64,000 nt of DNA from Moheibacter lacus. Lineage in GTDB: Bacteria > Bacteroidota > Bacteroidia > Flavobacteriales > Weeksellaceae. Both the position numbers and the translations under genes were made by a program. Under the pieces are notes generated by a model that was not told the DNA's origin, did no database searches, and worked only from the letters and a program-made list of their open reading frames with translations. The DNA is taken from positions 580,595 through 644,594 of the forward strand of contig NZ_JACDZE010000001.1 in assembly GCF_014042165.1 (NCBI RefSeq), given 5' to 3'. Every line of letters begins with the position of its first letter. Position 1 is the first letter of the stretch. Of the stretch, positions 18,026-26,400 are shown piece by piece.

Positions 18026-18028
18026 CAG

Positions 18029-18060
18029 CCCTGATTCGGAAAAACGAATCAGGGTTTTTC
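18029..18060 (+). terminator. Terminator or attenuator hairpin before the AAA gene
   Basis: A perfect 10-bp stem CCCTGATTCG / CGAATCAGGG with a 6-nt loop, followed by TTTTTC: a textbook intrinsic terminator. Only 25 bp remain before the AAA ATPase start, so there is little room for a separate promoter. Either it ends the upstream operon with partial read-through, or it attenuates transcription started at 17988-18025. Confidence 0.8.
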
Positions 18061-18085
18061 TTTCACTAAAAAACAAATCCATTTT

Positions 18086-19744
18086 ATGACAAAAAACCGG
18101 ACAGGACTTCTGAATTTAGCAGAAATGCTTCATTCGCTGAACCATCAAAACAGATTAAGCGAAGAAATCTACCAACAAAATTTCCAGGAAACAGAAGAAT
18201 TTGCAGAATATTGCGAACTGAGTGAAACACAGGCGCTTATTTTCGCAAGCTGTCTGATTTTGGGGTATTCAGGCTCTTCGATAGCAGCGGTTTTCCGACA
18301 TTTCGGGTTGGAGGAACACGAGCTTCTCCACTACAGGAAAGATATAGAAGTTTTATTCAAAAGAAAACTTCTGGAAAAAGTCCGGAACAAAGACAAGAGA
18401 AGGTTTCATTTTTCTATCCCTGATGAGGTTTACAGTGCTGTTTGTATAGGCAGCCCACTTCCCGATCATCAGAAAATTGAACAAAAAAACTTAGTGGATT
18501 TGCTTCAAATATTTAATGAACTAAGTGATGAATTTGATAATCATTTATTATCAGAATTTGAATTTAAAAATCATCTCGAAACATTTATAGACGAAAACGC
18601 AGAACGCCCGGTATTCAATGAGATGAAACTGAAGAATCTGAATTTATTTGAAATATTCTTCTTTTTAGACACAATTTGGGATGCCATAGAATCCGGAAAC
18701 AATCGTTTCAATACTAATGTGGAATCAACCATCAATGATTTCTTTATATCCAAATCAAAAGCATTTGCTGCTTTAACAAATATCACAGATGGATTTTCTA
18801 TTTTGACCAAATCCGATTTTATTGAACTCTCCAGCTCCGAGTTCAGAAACCGCTGCCGGGCAAAAATATCCAAACGGATGATTCAGTTTTTGAAGAATGA
18901 AGAAAAATTGGAAATAAACGATAACTCCGTCCGAGATTCAAAATTAATTTCGCATCGTTCCATAGCTGAAAAGAAATTATTTTATAATGAACGAACCGCC
19001 GAAAATCTTATCCTGTTAGATTCTCTTTTAGCTGAAAAATCATTTTCAGTCATCCAGAAAAGATTAAAAAACAAGTCAATGCCCATAGGCGTTGCTGTTC
19101 TTCTATATGGAGAACCCGGTGTCGGAAAAACAGAATCAGTTTATCAATTGGCAAAATCGACCCAAAGAAACATATTTCACGTGGACATTTCTGACACCCG
19201 TTCTATGTGGTTTGGAGAAAGCCAGAAATTGGTCAAAAAAATATTTTCGGATTACTACGAAATCCGGAAAAAGGAAAAAAATTGTCCCATTTTATTATTC
19301 AATGAAGCTGATGCCGTTATTGGAAAAAGAAAGCCGTCTGGAAACAGCGGTGTTTCGGATACCGAAAATGCGATTCAAAACATTCTGCTTGAAGAAATGG
19401 AAAAATTTAACGGGATACTCTTTGCGACTACCAATTTGCAGGAAAATATAGATAATGCTTTTGAACGAAGATTCCTTTTTAAAGTAAAGTTTGAAAAGCC
19501 AACCACTGAAAATGCCTTCAAAATCTGGAAAGAAAAACTGCCTTACCTCAACGACAACCAGGCAAAAATTCTTAGTCAGGATTTTCCGTTTTCAGGAGGC
19601 GAAATAGAAAATATTTCTCGTAAATGCCTAATGAACGAAATTATTTATGGGAAACCATTTTCTTTTGAAGAAATTCAAATAATTTGTTCCGAAGAAAAAT
19701 GGGGAAAACATTCTCAGGTGAAAATCGGGTTTCAAAAAGTCTAA
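18086..19744 (+). CDS. AAA-family ATPase with unknown N-terminal region
   Basis: 552 aa. Residues ~1-330 are a helical region I do not recognise; it starts with a LAEMLHSLNHQNRLSEE helix and has a possible helix-turn-helix around residues 50-110 (SETQALIFASCLILGYSG; ELLHYRKDIEVLFKRKLL). The C-terminal AAA domain has Walker A GEPGVGKT (~342-349), Walker B ILLFNEAD (~401-408; Asn replaces the usual first Asp), a TTNL sensor 1 and an FERRF arginine finger. Such single-copy AAA proteins remodel a partner or nucleic acid. It lies behind the second operator-like site, so it is probably coregulated with the WYL operon. Confidence 0.85.
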   Translation: MTKNRTGLLNLAEMLHSLNHQNRLSEEIYQQNFQETEEFAEYCELSETQALIFASCLILGYSGSSIAAVFRHFGLEEHELLHYRKDIEVLFKRKLLEKVRNKDKRRFHFSIPDEVYSAVCIGSPLPDHQKIEQKNLVDLLQIFNELSDEFDNHLLSEFEFKNHLETFIDENAERPVFNEMKLKNLNLFEIFFFLDTIWDAIESGNNRFNTNVESTINDFFISKSKAFAALTNITDGFSILTKSDFIELSSSEFRNRCRAKISKRMIQFLKNEEKLEINDNSVRDSKLISHRSIAEKKLFYNERTAENLILLDSLLAEKSFSVIQKRLKNKSMPIGVAVLLYGEPGVGKTESVYQLAKSTQRNIFHVDISDTRSMWFGESQKLVKKIFSDYYEIRKKEKNCPILLFNEADAVIGKRKPSGNSGVSDTENAIQNILLEEMEKFNGILFATTNLQENIDNAFERRFLFKVKFEKPTTENAFKIWKEKLPYLNDNQAKILSQDFPFSGGEIENISRKCLMNEIIYGKPFSFEEIQIICSEEKWGKHSQVKIGFQKV

Positions 19745-19755
19745 ATCTTTATTCT

Positions 19756-20154
19756 ATGAAAAAATATCTTTATATTTTCATACTTGTCTTGAGCATAAAT
19801 CTCTTCTCTCAAACCGCAGACAAAAACATCCTAAAAACCATCATCATCACCGAACTCAACAACCATCAAAAATTTGGCAACAAAATTCATTTACTGAATG
19901 AATTTGATGAAAATTATACGCATTTAATTACATTGGATGACATTATGATTAGTTTCAGCAAAGAATTACATTCAGACGGAAAGGAGATTTATTCCGACAC
20001 CAAATACGATTATGATAAATTCAGAAAAGATTTTGTTGAGAAGATGCAAGACGTCTGTTTCAGGCATCTATTGAATGAGAAAAACATTGCTCAGTTATAC
20101 ATTCAAATTTCCACTAAAGTTGATTTGTTTTACGATATAAAATTGTATTATTAA
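19756..20154 (+). CDS. Small exported protein, unknown function
   Basis: 132 aa. A clear signal peptide (MKKYLYIFILVLSINLFSQ) supports the ATG at 19756 rather than an earlier in-frame start inside the AAA gene. The mature part is acidic and Lys-rich (DENYTHLITLDDIMISFSKE), without cysteines apart from one near residue 115. It lies 11 bp after the AAA gene and may be cotranscribed, but its export makes a direct partnership doubtful. Confidence 0.6.
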   Translation: MKKYLYIFILVLSINLFSQTADKNILKTIIITELNNHQKFGNKIHLLNEFDENYTHLITLDDIMISFSKELHSDGKEIYSDTKYDYDKFRKDFVEKMQDVCFRHLLNEKNIAQLYIQISTKVDLFYDIKLYY

Positions 20155-20187
20155 AACATCATAGTCAGCATTTTGAGTAAAAACACT

Positions 20188-20195
20188 TAACTTTG
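20188..20195 (+). promoter_or_regulatory. Probable promoter of mntA-hepT
   Basis: TAACTTTG matches the -7 box and ends 5 bp before the mntA ATG, implying a nearly leaderless mRNA. Confidence 0.5.
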
Positions 20196-20199
20196 TTTT

Positions 20200-20487
20200 A
20201 TGTTGTCAGAAAATCAAATTAATATCATCATAGATACCTTGAAACCATATAATCCCACAAAAATCGGGATTTTTGGTTCATTTGCCCGTGGAGAAAATTC
20301 GCCTGACAGCGATATTGATATTTTGTATTCATTTAAAAACACAATTAGTTTATTCAAACTCGTTGGCATTCAGCTGAATTTAGAAAGCCAATTGAATAAA
20401 AAAGTGGATCTGGTTTCGGAAGAATACATTCATCCCAAGTTGAAGCCCTATATACTAAATGACCTGAAAATCATCTATGGAAATTGA
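20200..20487 (+). CDS. mntA: MntA-type nucleotidyltransferase antitoxin
   Basis: 95 aa, minimal nucleotidyltransferase fold. The signature GSFARGENSPDSDIDIL (residues ~26-42) is the full GS-x10-DxD metal and nucleotide site. In MntA/HepT systems this protein neutralises the HEPN toxin by transferring AMP to a tyrosine beside its active site. It overlaps hepT by 11 bp. Confidence 0.9.
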   Translation: MLSENQINIIIDTLKPYNPTKIGIFGSFARGENSPDSDIDILYSFKNTISLFKLVGIQLNLESQLNKKVDLVSEEYIHPKLKPYILNDLKIIYGN

Positions 20488-20833
20488 TAAGAATTTGTTC
20501 CGGCTTGAACACATTGCGGAAAATATTGAAAGAATTGAAAATCTCATTAAAATCTTACATTCTTTTGATAATTTTGAGAGGAAATGGATTGAGAGTGAAG
20601 CTATGATCCAGTGTTTTGAAATCATCGGAGAAGCGGCTAACCATATTTCCGAAGACCTGAAAGGTAAATATCCGGAAGTTGCGTGGAATGAAATACGCGG
20701 AATGAGAAACTATATCAGCCACGAATATTTCGGGCTTCAACTGGACTCGCTTTGGGATGCAGCAATAAACGATATTCCCATTCTGAAAAAGCAAATCCTG
20801 AAAATTAAATCAGATTTAACAACAAAATCCTAA
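20477..20833 (+). CDS. hepT: HepT-like HEPN ribonuclease toxin
   Basis: 118 aa HEPN protein. The catalytic Rx4-6H motif is RNYISHEYF (residues ~78-86), giving Arg, four residues and His, with the Tyr that MntA AMPylates in related systems at the conserved place. The GEAANHISEDL segment is family-typical. It cleaves RNA when not modified. It sits at the right edge of the accessory island, next to the convergent peroxiredoxin gene. Confidence 0.9.
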   Translation: MEIDKNLFRLEHIAENIERIENLIKILHSFDNFERKWIESEAMIQCFEIIGEAANHISEDLKGKYPEVAWNEIRGMRNYISHEYFGLQLDSLWDAAINDIPILKKQILKIKSDLTTKS

Positions 20834-20859
20834 CTAGGTTTGAAACCCCGCTAAGGTTG

Positions 20860-21312
20860 TTAATTCAACTCCAAAATCTGTTTTGCGTGTTCTTTGGTTT
20901 TCACTTTGTTTATTACCTCTTCGATGATTCCGTTTTCATCGACGAGAAATGTCGTTCTGAGAATTCCGTCAAACTCTCTTCCCATAAATTTCTTTCTTCC
21001 CCAAACACCGAATGCTTCAATAATTTTTTTGTCCTCATCGGCAATTAACGGATAATTCAAATCATATTTTGTCGCGAAATTTTTCTGTCGTTTTACCGAA
21101 TCGGCACTCACACCAATTATTTTATAGCCTTTGGCTTTCAACGCTTCTTCATTATCCCGCAAATCACAGGCTTCAGCCGTACAGCCCGGCGTACTGGCTT
21201 TCGGATAAAAAAACAGAACATATTTTTTTCCTTTGTATTCTTCTGATTTTATAACTTTTCCGTTCTGGTCGATTCCTTCAAATTCGGGGGCTTTGTCTCC
21301 TTTTTCTAACAT
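20860..21312 (-). CDS. bcp: Thioredoxin-dependent peroxiredoxin, BCP/PrxQ type
   Basis: 150 aa. Peroxidatic and resolving cysteines lie five apart in TPGCTAEACDLRD (residues ~42-54), the two-cysteine PrxQ pattern. YPKAS and the downstream RTTFLVDENG segment also match. It reduces hydrogen and organic peroxides in the cytoplasm. Confidence 0.95.
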   Translation of the reverse strand: MLEKGDKAPEFEGIDQNGKVIKSEEYKGKKYVLFFYPKASTPGCTAEACDLRDNEEALKAKGYKIIGVSADSVKRQKNFATKYDLNYPLIADEDKKIIEAFGVWGRKKFMGREFDGILRTTFLVDENGIIEEVINKVKTKEHAKQILELN

Positions 21313-21412
21313 TTATTCATTTTATTGATTCAAAAGCTAAAGTTAGCCTAAATTTGTAAAAAGCAAAGTCAAGCTTAGGCTATTAATTGCGAAAAGCTTT
21401 AAAATACACGCT

Positions 21413-21934
21413 ATGAGTTACTTTAAATTTTGTCCAAATTGTGCTTCCCAAAACATAGAATTTGAAAACCATCGAAGATTTGAATGTTTTGATTGCGGAA
21501 TGGTTTATTATCAAAATGTTGCCGCTGCGGTTGCCGTGATTATGGAAAGAAACGACGAAATTTTATTTACCGTCCGAAACCGAGAACCGAAATTGGGCAT
21601 GTTGGATTTACCCGGTGGATTTACCGATTCCGACGAAACTTCGGAAGAAACTTGCCAACGTGAATTAATGGAAGAACTCGATCTGGAAATTCCGTTGGAG
21701 AATTTTAATTATTTCAAATCCCAACCGAACAATTATTTGTACAAAGGCATTCCTTACAAAACGGAAGATTTGGTTTTCATTGCTCAATTTCCTGAAAATG
21801 CTGAATTGAAATTGGAAGAAAGTGAAATCCGGGAAATAAAATGGATCAAAAAGTCCGAAATCAGATTGGAAGAAATTGGATTTGATTCTTTGAGAAAAGC
21901 AGTCGAAGAATATATTGAGATGGAAGTTGGATGA
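21413..21934 (+). CDS. Nudix hydrolase with zinc ribbon
   Basis: 173 aa. A short zinc ribbon (FCPNCASQN ... FECFDCGMVYY) precedes a Nudix domain with the complete box GGF-x5-E-x7-REL-x2-EE (residues ~63-85). This architecture is shared with NADH pyrophosphatase NudC-like enzymes, but the long NudC N-terminus is absent, so the substrate is unassigned. Its stop lies inside the 14-bp tandem duplication at 21919-21946. Confidence 0.88.
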   Translation: MSYFKFCPNCASQNIEFENHRRFECFDCGMVYYQNVAAAVAVIMERNDEILFTVRNREPKLGMLDLPGGFTDSDETSEETCQRELMEELDLEIPLENFNYFKSQPNNYLYKGIPYKTEDLVFIAQFPENAELKLEESEIREIKWIKKSEIRLEEIGFDSLRKAVEEYIEMEVG

Positions 21935-21946
21935 TGGAAGTTGGAT
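21919..21946. repeat. Two exact copies of a 14-bp unit over the Nudix stop
   Basis: GATGGAAGTTGGAT occurs twice in tandem (21919-21932, 21933-21946). The unit is two heptamers of the family seen elsewhere in the window; the TGA stop of the Nudix gene spans the junction. Confidence 0.7.
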
Positions 21947-22083
21947 GATTAATTAAAATCAACCAAATCAAAATCGGTTATTATTTATTTGTTTTGAATT
22001 TAATAGCTATTCTTTATTTTTCTAAGAAACTTCAAAATGAAAATGAATTACTAAAGGAATAATTTTTGTTAACTCAACTCATT

Positions 22084-22605
22084 ATGAAAAATCTAATTTT
22101 ATTTTTTAGTTCCATTTTTCTTATTTCCTGCAGTACCCAAACCGTTTCCGTAGATTACGACCGGAATCAGGACTTTTCGAAAATCCAAGATTATCATTTT
22201 GAATTTATGGAAAATACGATGAGCGAATTGGACATTCAAAGAATTCAATCTGCTATTCAACAAGAATTGCATTTAAAAGGAATGAATTATGATGAAAATT
22301 CTACTGTGAAAATCAAAATCGTACAGGAAGAATATATTTCGGAAAAACAGGATTCGCAGGTTGGAATCGGCGTGGGCGGAGGAAATTATGGATTTGGGAC
22401 TTCGGTCGGAATGAGCATTCCGATCAATTCGGAGAAATTGAACCAACACTATTTGGTTTCGATTTTTAATGCGGAAAACCAATTGGTTTGGGACGGAAGA
22501 CTCGACATCCAAATGCCTGCCAATGCCAATCCGGAAACCATCGACGCCAATGTTAAAAAAGGCGTCCGGAAATTATTTAAGAAATATCCACCGGCGAAAA
22601 AGTGA
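22084..22605 (+). CDS. DUF4136-type lipoprotein
   Basis: 173 aa. Lipoprotein signal MKNLILFFSSIFLIS followed by Cys16. The mature part follows the DUF4136 pattern: VDYDRNQDFSKIQDYHF near the N-terminus, a glycine-rich hairpin GVGGGNYGFGTSVGMS (~residues 97-112), LVWDGRLD, and VKKGVRKLFKKYPP at the end. Function unknown; probably an outer-membrane lipoprotein. The ATG at 22084 gives the signal peptide; the frame opens 18 bp earlier. Confidence 0.82.
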   Translation: MKNLILFFSSIFLISCSTQTVSVDYDRNQDFSKIQDYHFEFMENTMSELDIQRIQSAIQQELHLKGMNYDENSTVKIKIVQEEYISEKQDSQVGIGVGGGNYGFGTSVGMSIPINSEKLNQHYLVSIFNAENQLVWDGRLDIQMPANANPETIDANVKKGVRKLFKKYPPAKK

Positions 22606-22689
22606 TGGAGTGGATGAGTGGTTGAATGTAGAAAAATAAAAACGCCGCAAGACATTGCAGCTTTACAAATGATGGATATTTTAATAAAA

Positions 22690-22896
22690 TTATAGACTAT
22701 TTTTGGAAGCTTTTTCAGCTTCTTGCGCTGCCTTCTCAGCTTCAATTTCTGCTTTTTCAGCGGCTCTCACAGAGTCAGGGGCCGATTTTTCGATTACGAT
22801 TATTTTCTTTTTAAATTCAGGAGAATTATATTGCTTTTCTAATTCTTCTGCCTTTCTTTCGATTTCTTTAATCTTATTCTTAAATTCTTGAAGCCT
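22690..22896 (-). pseudogene. C-terminal remnant of an M56/BlaR1-like or other coiled-coil protein
   Basis: An open minus-strand frame of 68 codons with no start codon, preceded in frame by TAG. It encodes FKNKIKEIERKAEELEKQ, then YNSPEFKKKIIVIEKSAPDS and a KAEIEAEKAAQEAEKA tail. The ERKAEELEKQYNSPEFKKK phrase resembles the C-terminal repeats of flavobacterial M56 (BlaR1-type) peptidases, from memory. The rest of the gene is absent, so this is a decayed fragment. Confidence 0.5.
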
Positions 22897-22955
22897 CTAT
22901 TCCCAATGTTAAGAATTGCATTTCCAATGTTAAGTTTTCAATTTAGCCTTGTTTC

Positions 22956-22995
22956 AATGTAAATTTAATGTTAATTTTACATTAATTAAATGTAA
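22956..22995. promoter_or_regulatory. Repeated TGTA half-sites before the TonB-C gene
   Basis: AATGTAAA (22956-22963), TTTACATT (22976-22983) and AATGTAA (22989-22995) make two overlapping inverted repeats, including TTACAT-N7-ATGTAA (22977-22995). Position just upstream of the gene suggests an operator; the binder is unknown. Confidence 0.4.
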
Positions 22996-23024
22996 CATAA
23001 TCATTAACTTAAAAACATAACGAC

Positions 23025-23402
23025 ATGAAATATAGTATTTTAACAATAGCAGCGGTTTTGATTTCAGGATTTAGTTTTGCACAAAACAAAATGGAAAAGT
23101 GTAACAAATTGGTGCAAGAAGAGCAAAAAGTTTGCAAAGACAACGTGATTACTTCTATCGTTTCCGATTATGTGGAATATCCGGAAAATGCGTTGTTCAA
23201 TGAAAATGAAGGGACGGTGTATGTTCGGTTTGCGACAGATGAAAATCAAAATTTGAAATCTGTAAGGGTATTGGGAGAATCTGATAAAGAATTGGCTGAA
23301 GCAGCTCAGAAAGCCATCGAAAGATTTGCATATGCAGAAGGAAAAATGATGTTGGCACAAAGTGAAGTTTACCGAATTCCGGTAAAATTTGAGTTAGAAT
23401 AA
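23025..23402 (+). CDS. Exported TonB C-terminal domain protein
   Basis: 125 aa. Signal peptide (1-19), then a short Cys pair (MEKCNKLVQEEQKVCKD) and a TonB-C domain: YPENALFNENEGTVYVRFAT, LKSVRVLGESDKELAEAAQKAI, YRIPVKFELE. It lacks a membrane anchor and a proline-rich linker, so it is a free periplasmic TonB-C domain rather than a full energy transducer. It is distinct from the three paralogs at 9.6-11.9 kb. Confidence 0.85.
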   Translation: MKYSILTIAAVLISGFSFAQNKMEKCNKLVQEEQKVCKDNVITSIVSDYVEYPENALFNENEGTVYVRFATDENQNLKSVRVLGESDKELAEAAQKAIERFAYAEGKMMLAQSEVYRIPVKFELE

Positions 23403-23429
23403 AAATTCAATTTTTATAATTACGAGAAG

Positions 23430-23457
23430 CCTCAAGAAAAATTTCTTGGGGTTTTTT
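23430..23457 (+). terminator. Terminator of the TonB-C gene
   Basis: Stem CCTCAAGAAA / TTTCTTGGGG followed by TTTTTT, in the 60-bp gap before the convergent mfd stop. Confidence 0.8.
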
Positions 23458-23462
23458 ATTGA

Positions 23463-26400
23463 TCAATTCTCTACTCCAGTCAAGATTTCAGGTTTCAAAA
23501 CACTCAATTTCTCCAATGCTTTTTGAACCGATTTCACTTCTTCAAATCGCAACATTAAGGAATTCTCATCTTCTTTGTTCTTTGCTGCTTTTTCTTTAAA
23601 AGTAGCCAATCTTGGATTTTGATGTAATGTAGAAATGATATTTTGAAACTTGGAAGTTTGGAAATAATCAGACTGAGGTTTGCTAATGAAATAAGCGAGC
23701 ATCACGCTCTTTTTCAACACAATTCGCTCAAAACCTAAATCTTTGGCCAACCATTTCAATTGCATACTTTCCAGTAAATTGGAAACTTCCTTTGGATATT
23801 CCCCAAATCGGTCAACTAAATTCGATTCAAATTCAGCCAATTTTTCTTTGGATTCAATTCCGGCCAACTCGTTGTAAAGCGCCAAACGTTCTTCCACATT
23901 GTTCACATAATCATCGGGAATTAAAATCTGCAAATCTGTATCGATCTGAACTTCAGAAACATAATTTTTCTCTTCGATATTTTTTTCTTCAAACAAATCT
24001 TTGAAATCGGTTTCTTTTAATTCTTCGATGGCTTCGTTTAAAATTTTCTGATACGTATCAAATCCGATGTCCGAAATAAATCCGGACTGTTCTGCTCCCA
24101 ATAAATTTCCCGCACCACGGATTTCCAAATCTTTCATGGAAATATTGAATCCCGAACCTAAATCTGAAAATTGCTCGATGGCTTGAAGCCGTTTTCTTGC
24201 TTCATTGGTCAAAGTTGAAACCGGCGGCGAAATCAAATAACAAAATGCTTTCCGGTTGCTACGCCCCACTCTTCCCCGCATTTGGTGCAAATCAGCCAAT
24301 CCAAAATTCTGTGCATCACCGATCAAAATCGTATTGGCATTCGGAACATCCAAACCACTTTCCACAATAGTTGTCGAAACCAAAACATCATATCGACCGT
24401 CCATAAAATCAAGCATCACTTTTTCCAATTCATCACCTTTCATCTGACCGTGTCCCGTAACGATTTTTGCATCTGGAACGAGTCTTTGAAGCATCCCGGC
24501 GATTTCTTTCAGGGAATCAATTCGGTTGTGGATGAAAAAAACCTGACCTCCACGTTGTAATTCATAAAAAACCGCATCTCGAATTTGTTCTTCGTTAAAT
24601 CCGATCAATTGGGTTTGAATCGGCTGACGGTTTGGTGGTGGAGTTTTGATAATGGACAAATCGCGAGCCGCCATAAGTGAAAACTGCAATGTCCGCGGAA
24701 TTGGCGTAGCTGTCAATGTCAAAGTATCGATATTAGCGCGCAGCGTTTTCAATTTATCTTTTACGCCCACCCCAAATTTATGTTCTTCATCGACAATCAA
24801 CAATCCCAAATCTTTGTATTTCACGTCTTTATTAACCAATTGATGCGTACCGATGATGATATCAATTTTGCCTTCGGCTAATTTTTCGAGGATTTCTTTT
24901 TTCTGTTTTGCCGATTTGAATCGGTTCAAATAAGCCACTGTAACCGGCATATCGCCCAAACGTTCCGTAAAGGTTTTAAAATGTTGGAACGCCAAAATAG
25001 TCGTCGGAACTAAAACGGCCACTTGTTTTCCGTCGGTTGCAGCCTTAAACGCCGCCCGAATCGCCACTTCGGTTTTACCAAATCCGACATCGCCACACAC
25101 TAATCGGTCCATGGAACGTTCACTTTCCATGTCCGCTTTCACGTCGTTGGTCGCTTTTAATTGGTCGGGCGTGTCTTCATAAATAAAGGAAGCTTCCAAT
25201 TCGTTTTGCAAATAACTATCAGGAGTGAATTGAAAACCTTTTTGAGTTCGCCGTTTGGCGTATAATTTAATCAAATCAAAGGCAATTTCTTTGACTTTGG
25301 TTTTGGTTTTGTTTTTTAAATTTTTCCAAGCCGGTGAACCCAATTTGTTGATTTTCGGTTCTACTCCGTCTTTTCCGGTAAATTTGGCGATTTTATGTAA
25401 GGAATGAATCCTGACGTATAAGATATCGTTGTCCCGATAAAAAAGCTTGATTGCTTCCTGTTTGCTTCCTTGCACATCGATTTTGACCAAACCTGCAAAT
25501 TTCCCTACGCCATGATCGATATGTGTTACATAATCGCCGATTTGTAAGGAAGTCAATTCTTTTAAGGTAATCGCTTCCTTTTTGGCGAATGAATTTCTTA
25601 AGTTGAATTTATGGTAACGTTCAAAAATCTGATGATCTGTAAAACAGGTGATTTTCAAATCTTCGTCTACAAATCCTTGATGAATAGAGCCGATTACCGG
25701 TTCAAATTTTACCTCTTTGGCGATGTCTTCAAAAATATCGTGAAAACGTTGCACTTGTTTTTCACCTGAACAAAACAGATAATTGGTAAAACCTTCTTTT
25801 GTTTTTTGGTTCAATTCTTCAGCCAACAAATCAAATTGTTTGTTGAAAGAAGGTTGCGGTTTCTGCTGAAGCGAAATTTCTAAAGAATGATCAAAATAAG
25901 GTGTCAAGGAAAATTCGACAACCGGAAATTTTTGAAGTCCTGATTTGAATTCAACTTCATCCAAAAACAATTCCTTTGGAGATGCATGTTTGATGTCTTT
26001 TGACAATCGCTCAAATGATTCGCCTGCCAATGTGAAATTCCGGTGAATGGTAGACTGAATGACATTTAAATTTTTTGCTAAAATGATGGATTTGTCCGCT
26101 ATATAATCCAAAAAACTTTCGCGTGAATCAGAAGTAAATTTGTTTTCCAAATTGGGAACGATGGTAAATTCTTTTACTTTTTCGACTGACAATTGGGTTT
26201 CGATATCAAAAACGCGGATGGTTTCGATTTCGTCACCAAACAATGAAATCCGGTAAGGTTTTTCTTCTGAAAAAGAAAAAACATCGACGATTCCGCCACG
26301 GATGGAAAATTCGCCCGGTTCTGAAACAAAATCAACCCGGTGAAATTCGTAAGAAAATAAAACTTCATTAAGAAAATCGATATCCAAAGAATTCCCGACA

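Larger units (their letters stand above)
22606..23024. other. Longest intergenic stretch: gene remnant plus leader of the TonB-C gene
   Basis: 419 bp without an intact gene. It holds the minus-strand remnant at 22690-22896 and, at 22956-22995, AT-rich DNA with repeated AATGTAA/TTACATT half-sites upstream of the 23025 gene. I see nothing else in it. Confidence 0.7.

Noticed and set aside
19684-19755. Earlier start for the small secreted protein inside the AAA gene
   Set aside because: The ATG at 19756 begins a clean signal peptide; the upstream in-frame residues are charged and overlap the AAA coding sequence.
14725-20860. Prophage, transposon or integrative element
   Set aside because: No integrase, transposase, terminal repeats or tRNA attachment site was seen around the accessory island.
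22703-22891. Plus-strand Ser/Ala/Phe-rich frame of 62 codons
   Set aside because: It is the complement of the charged coiled-coil remnant on the minus strand, whose composition is protein-like.
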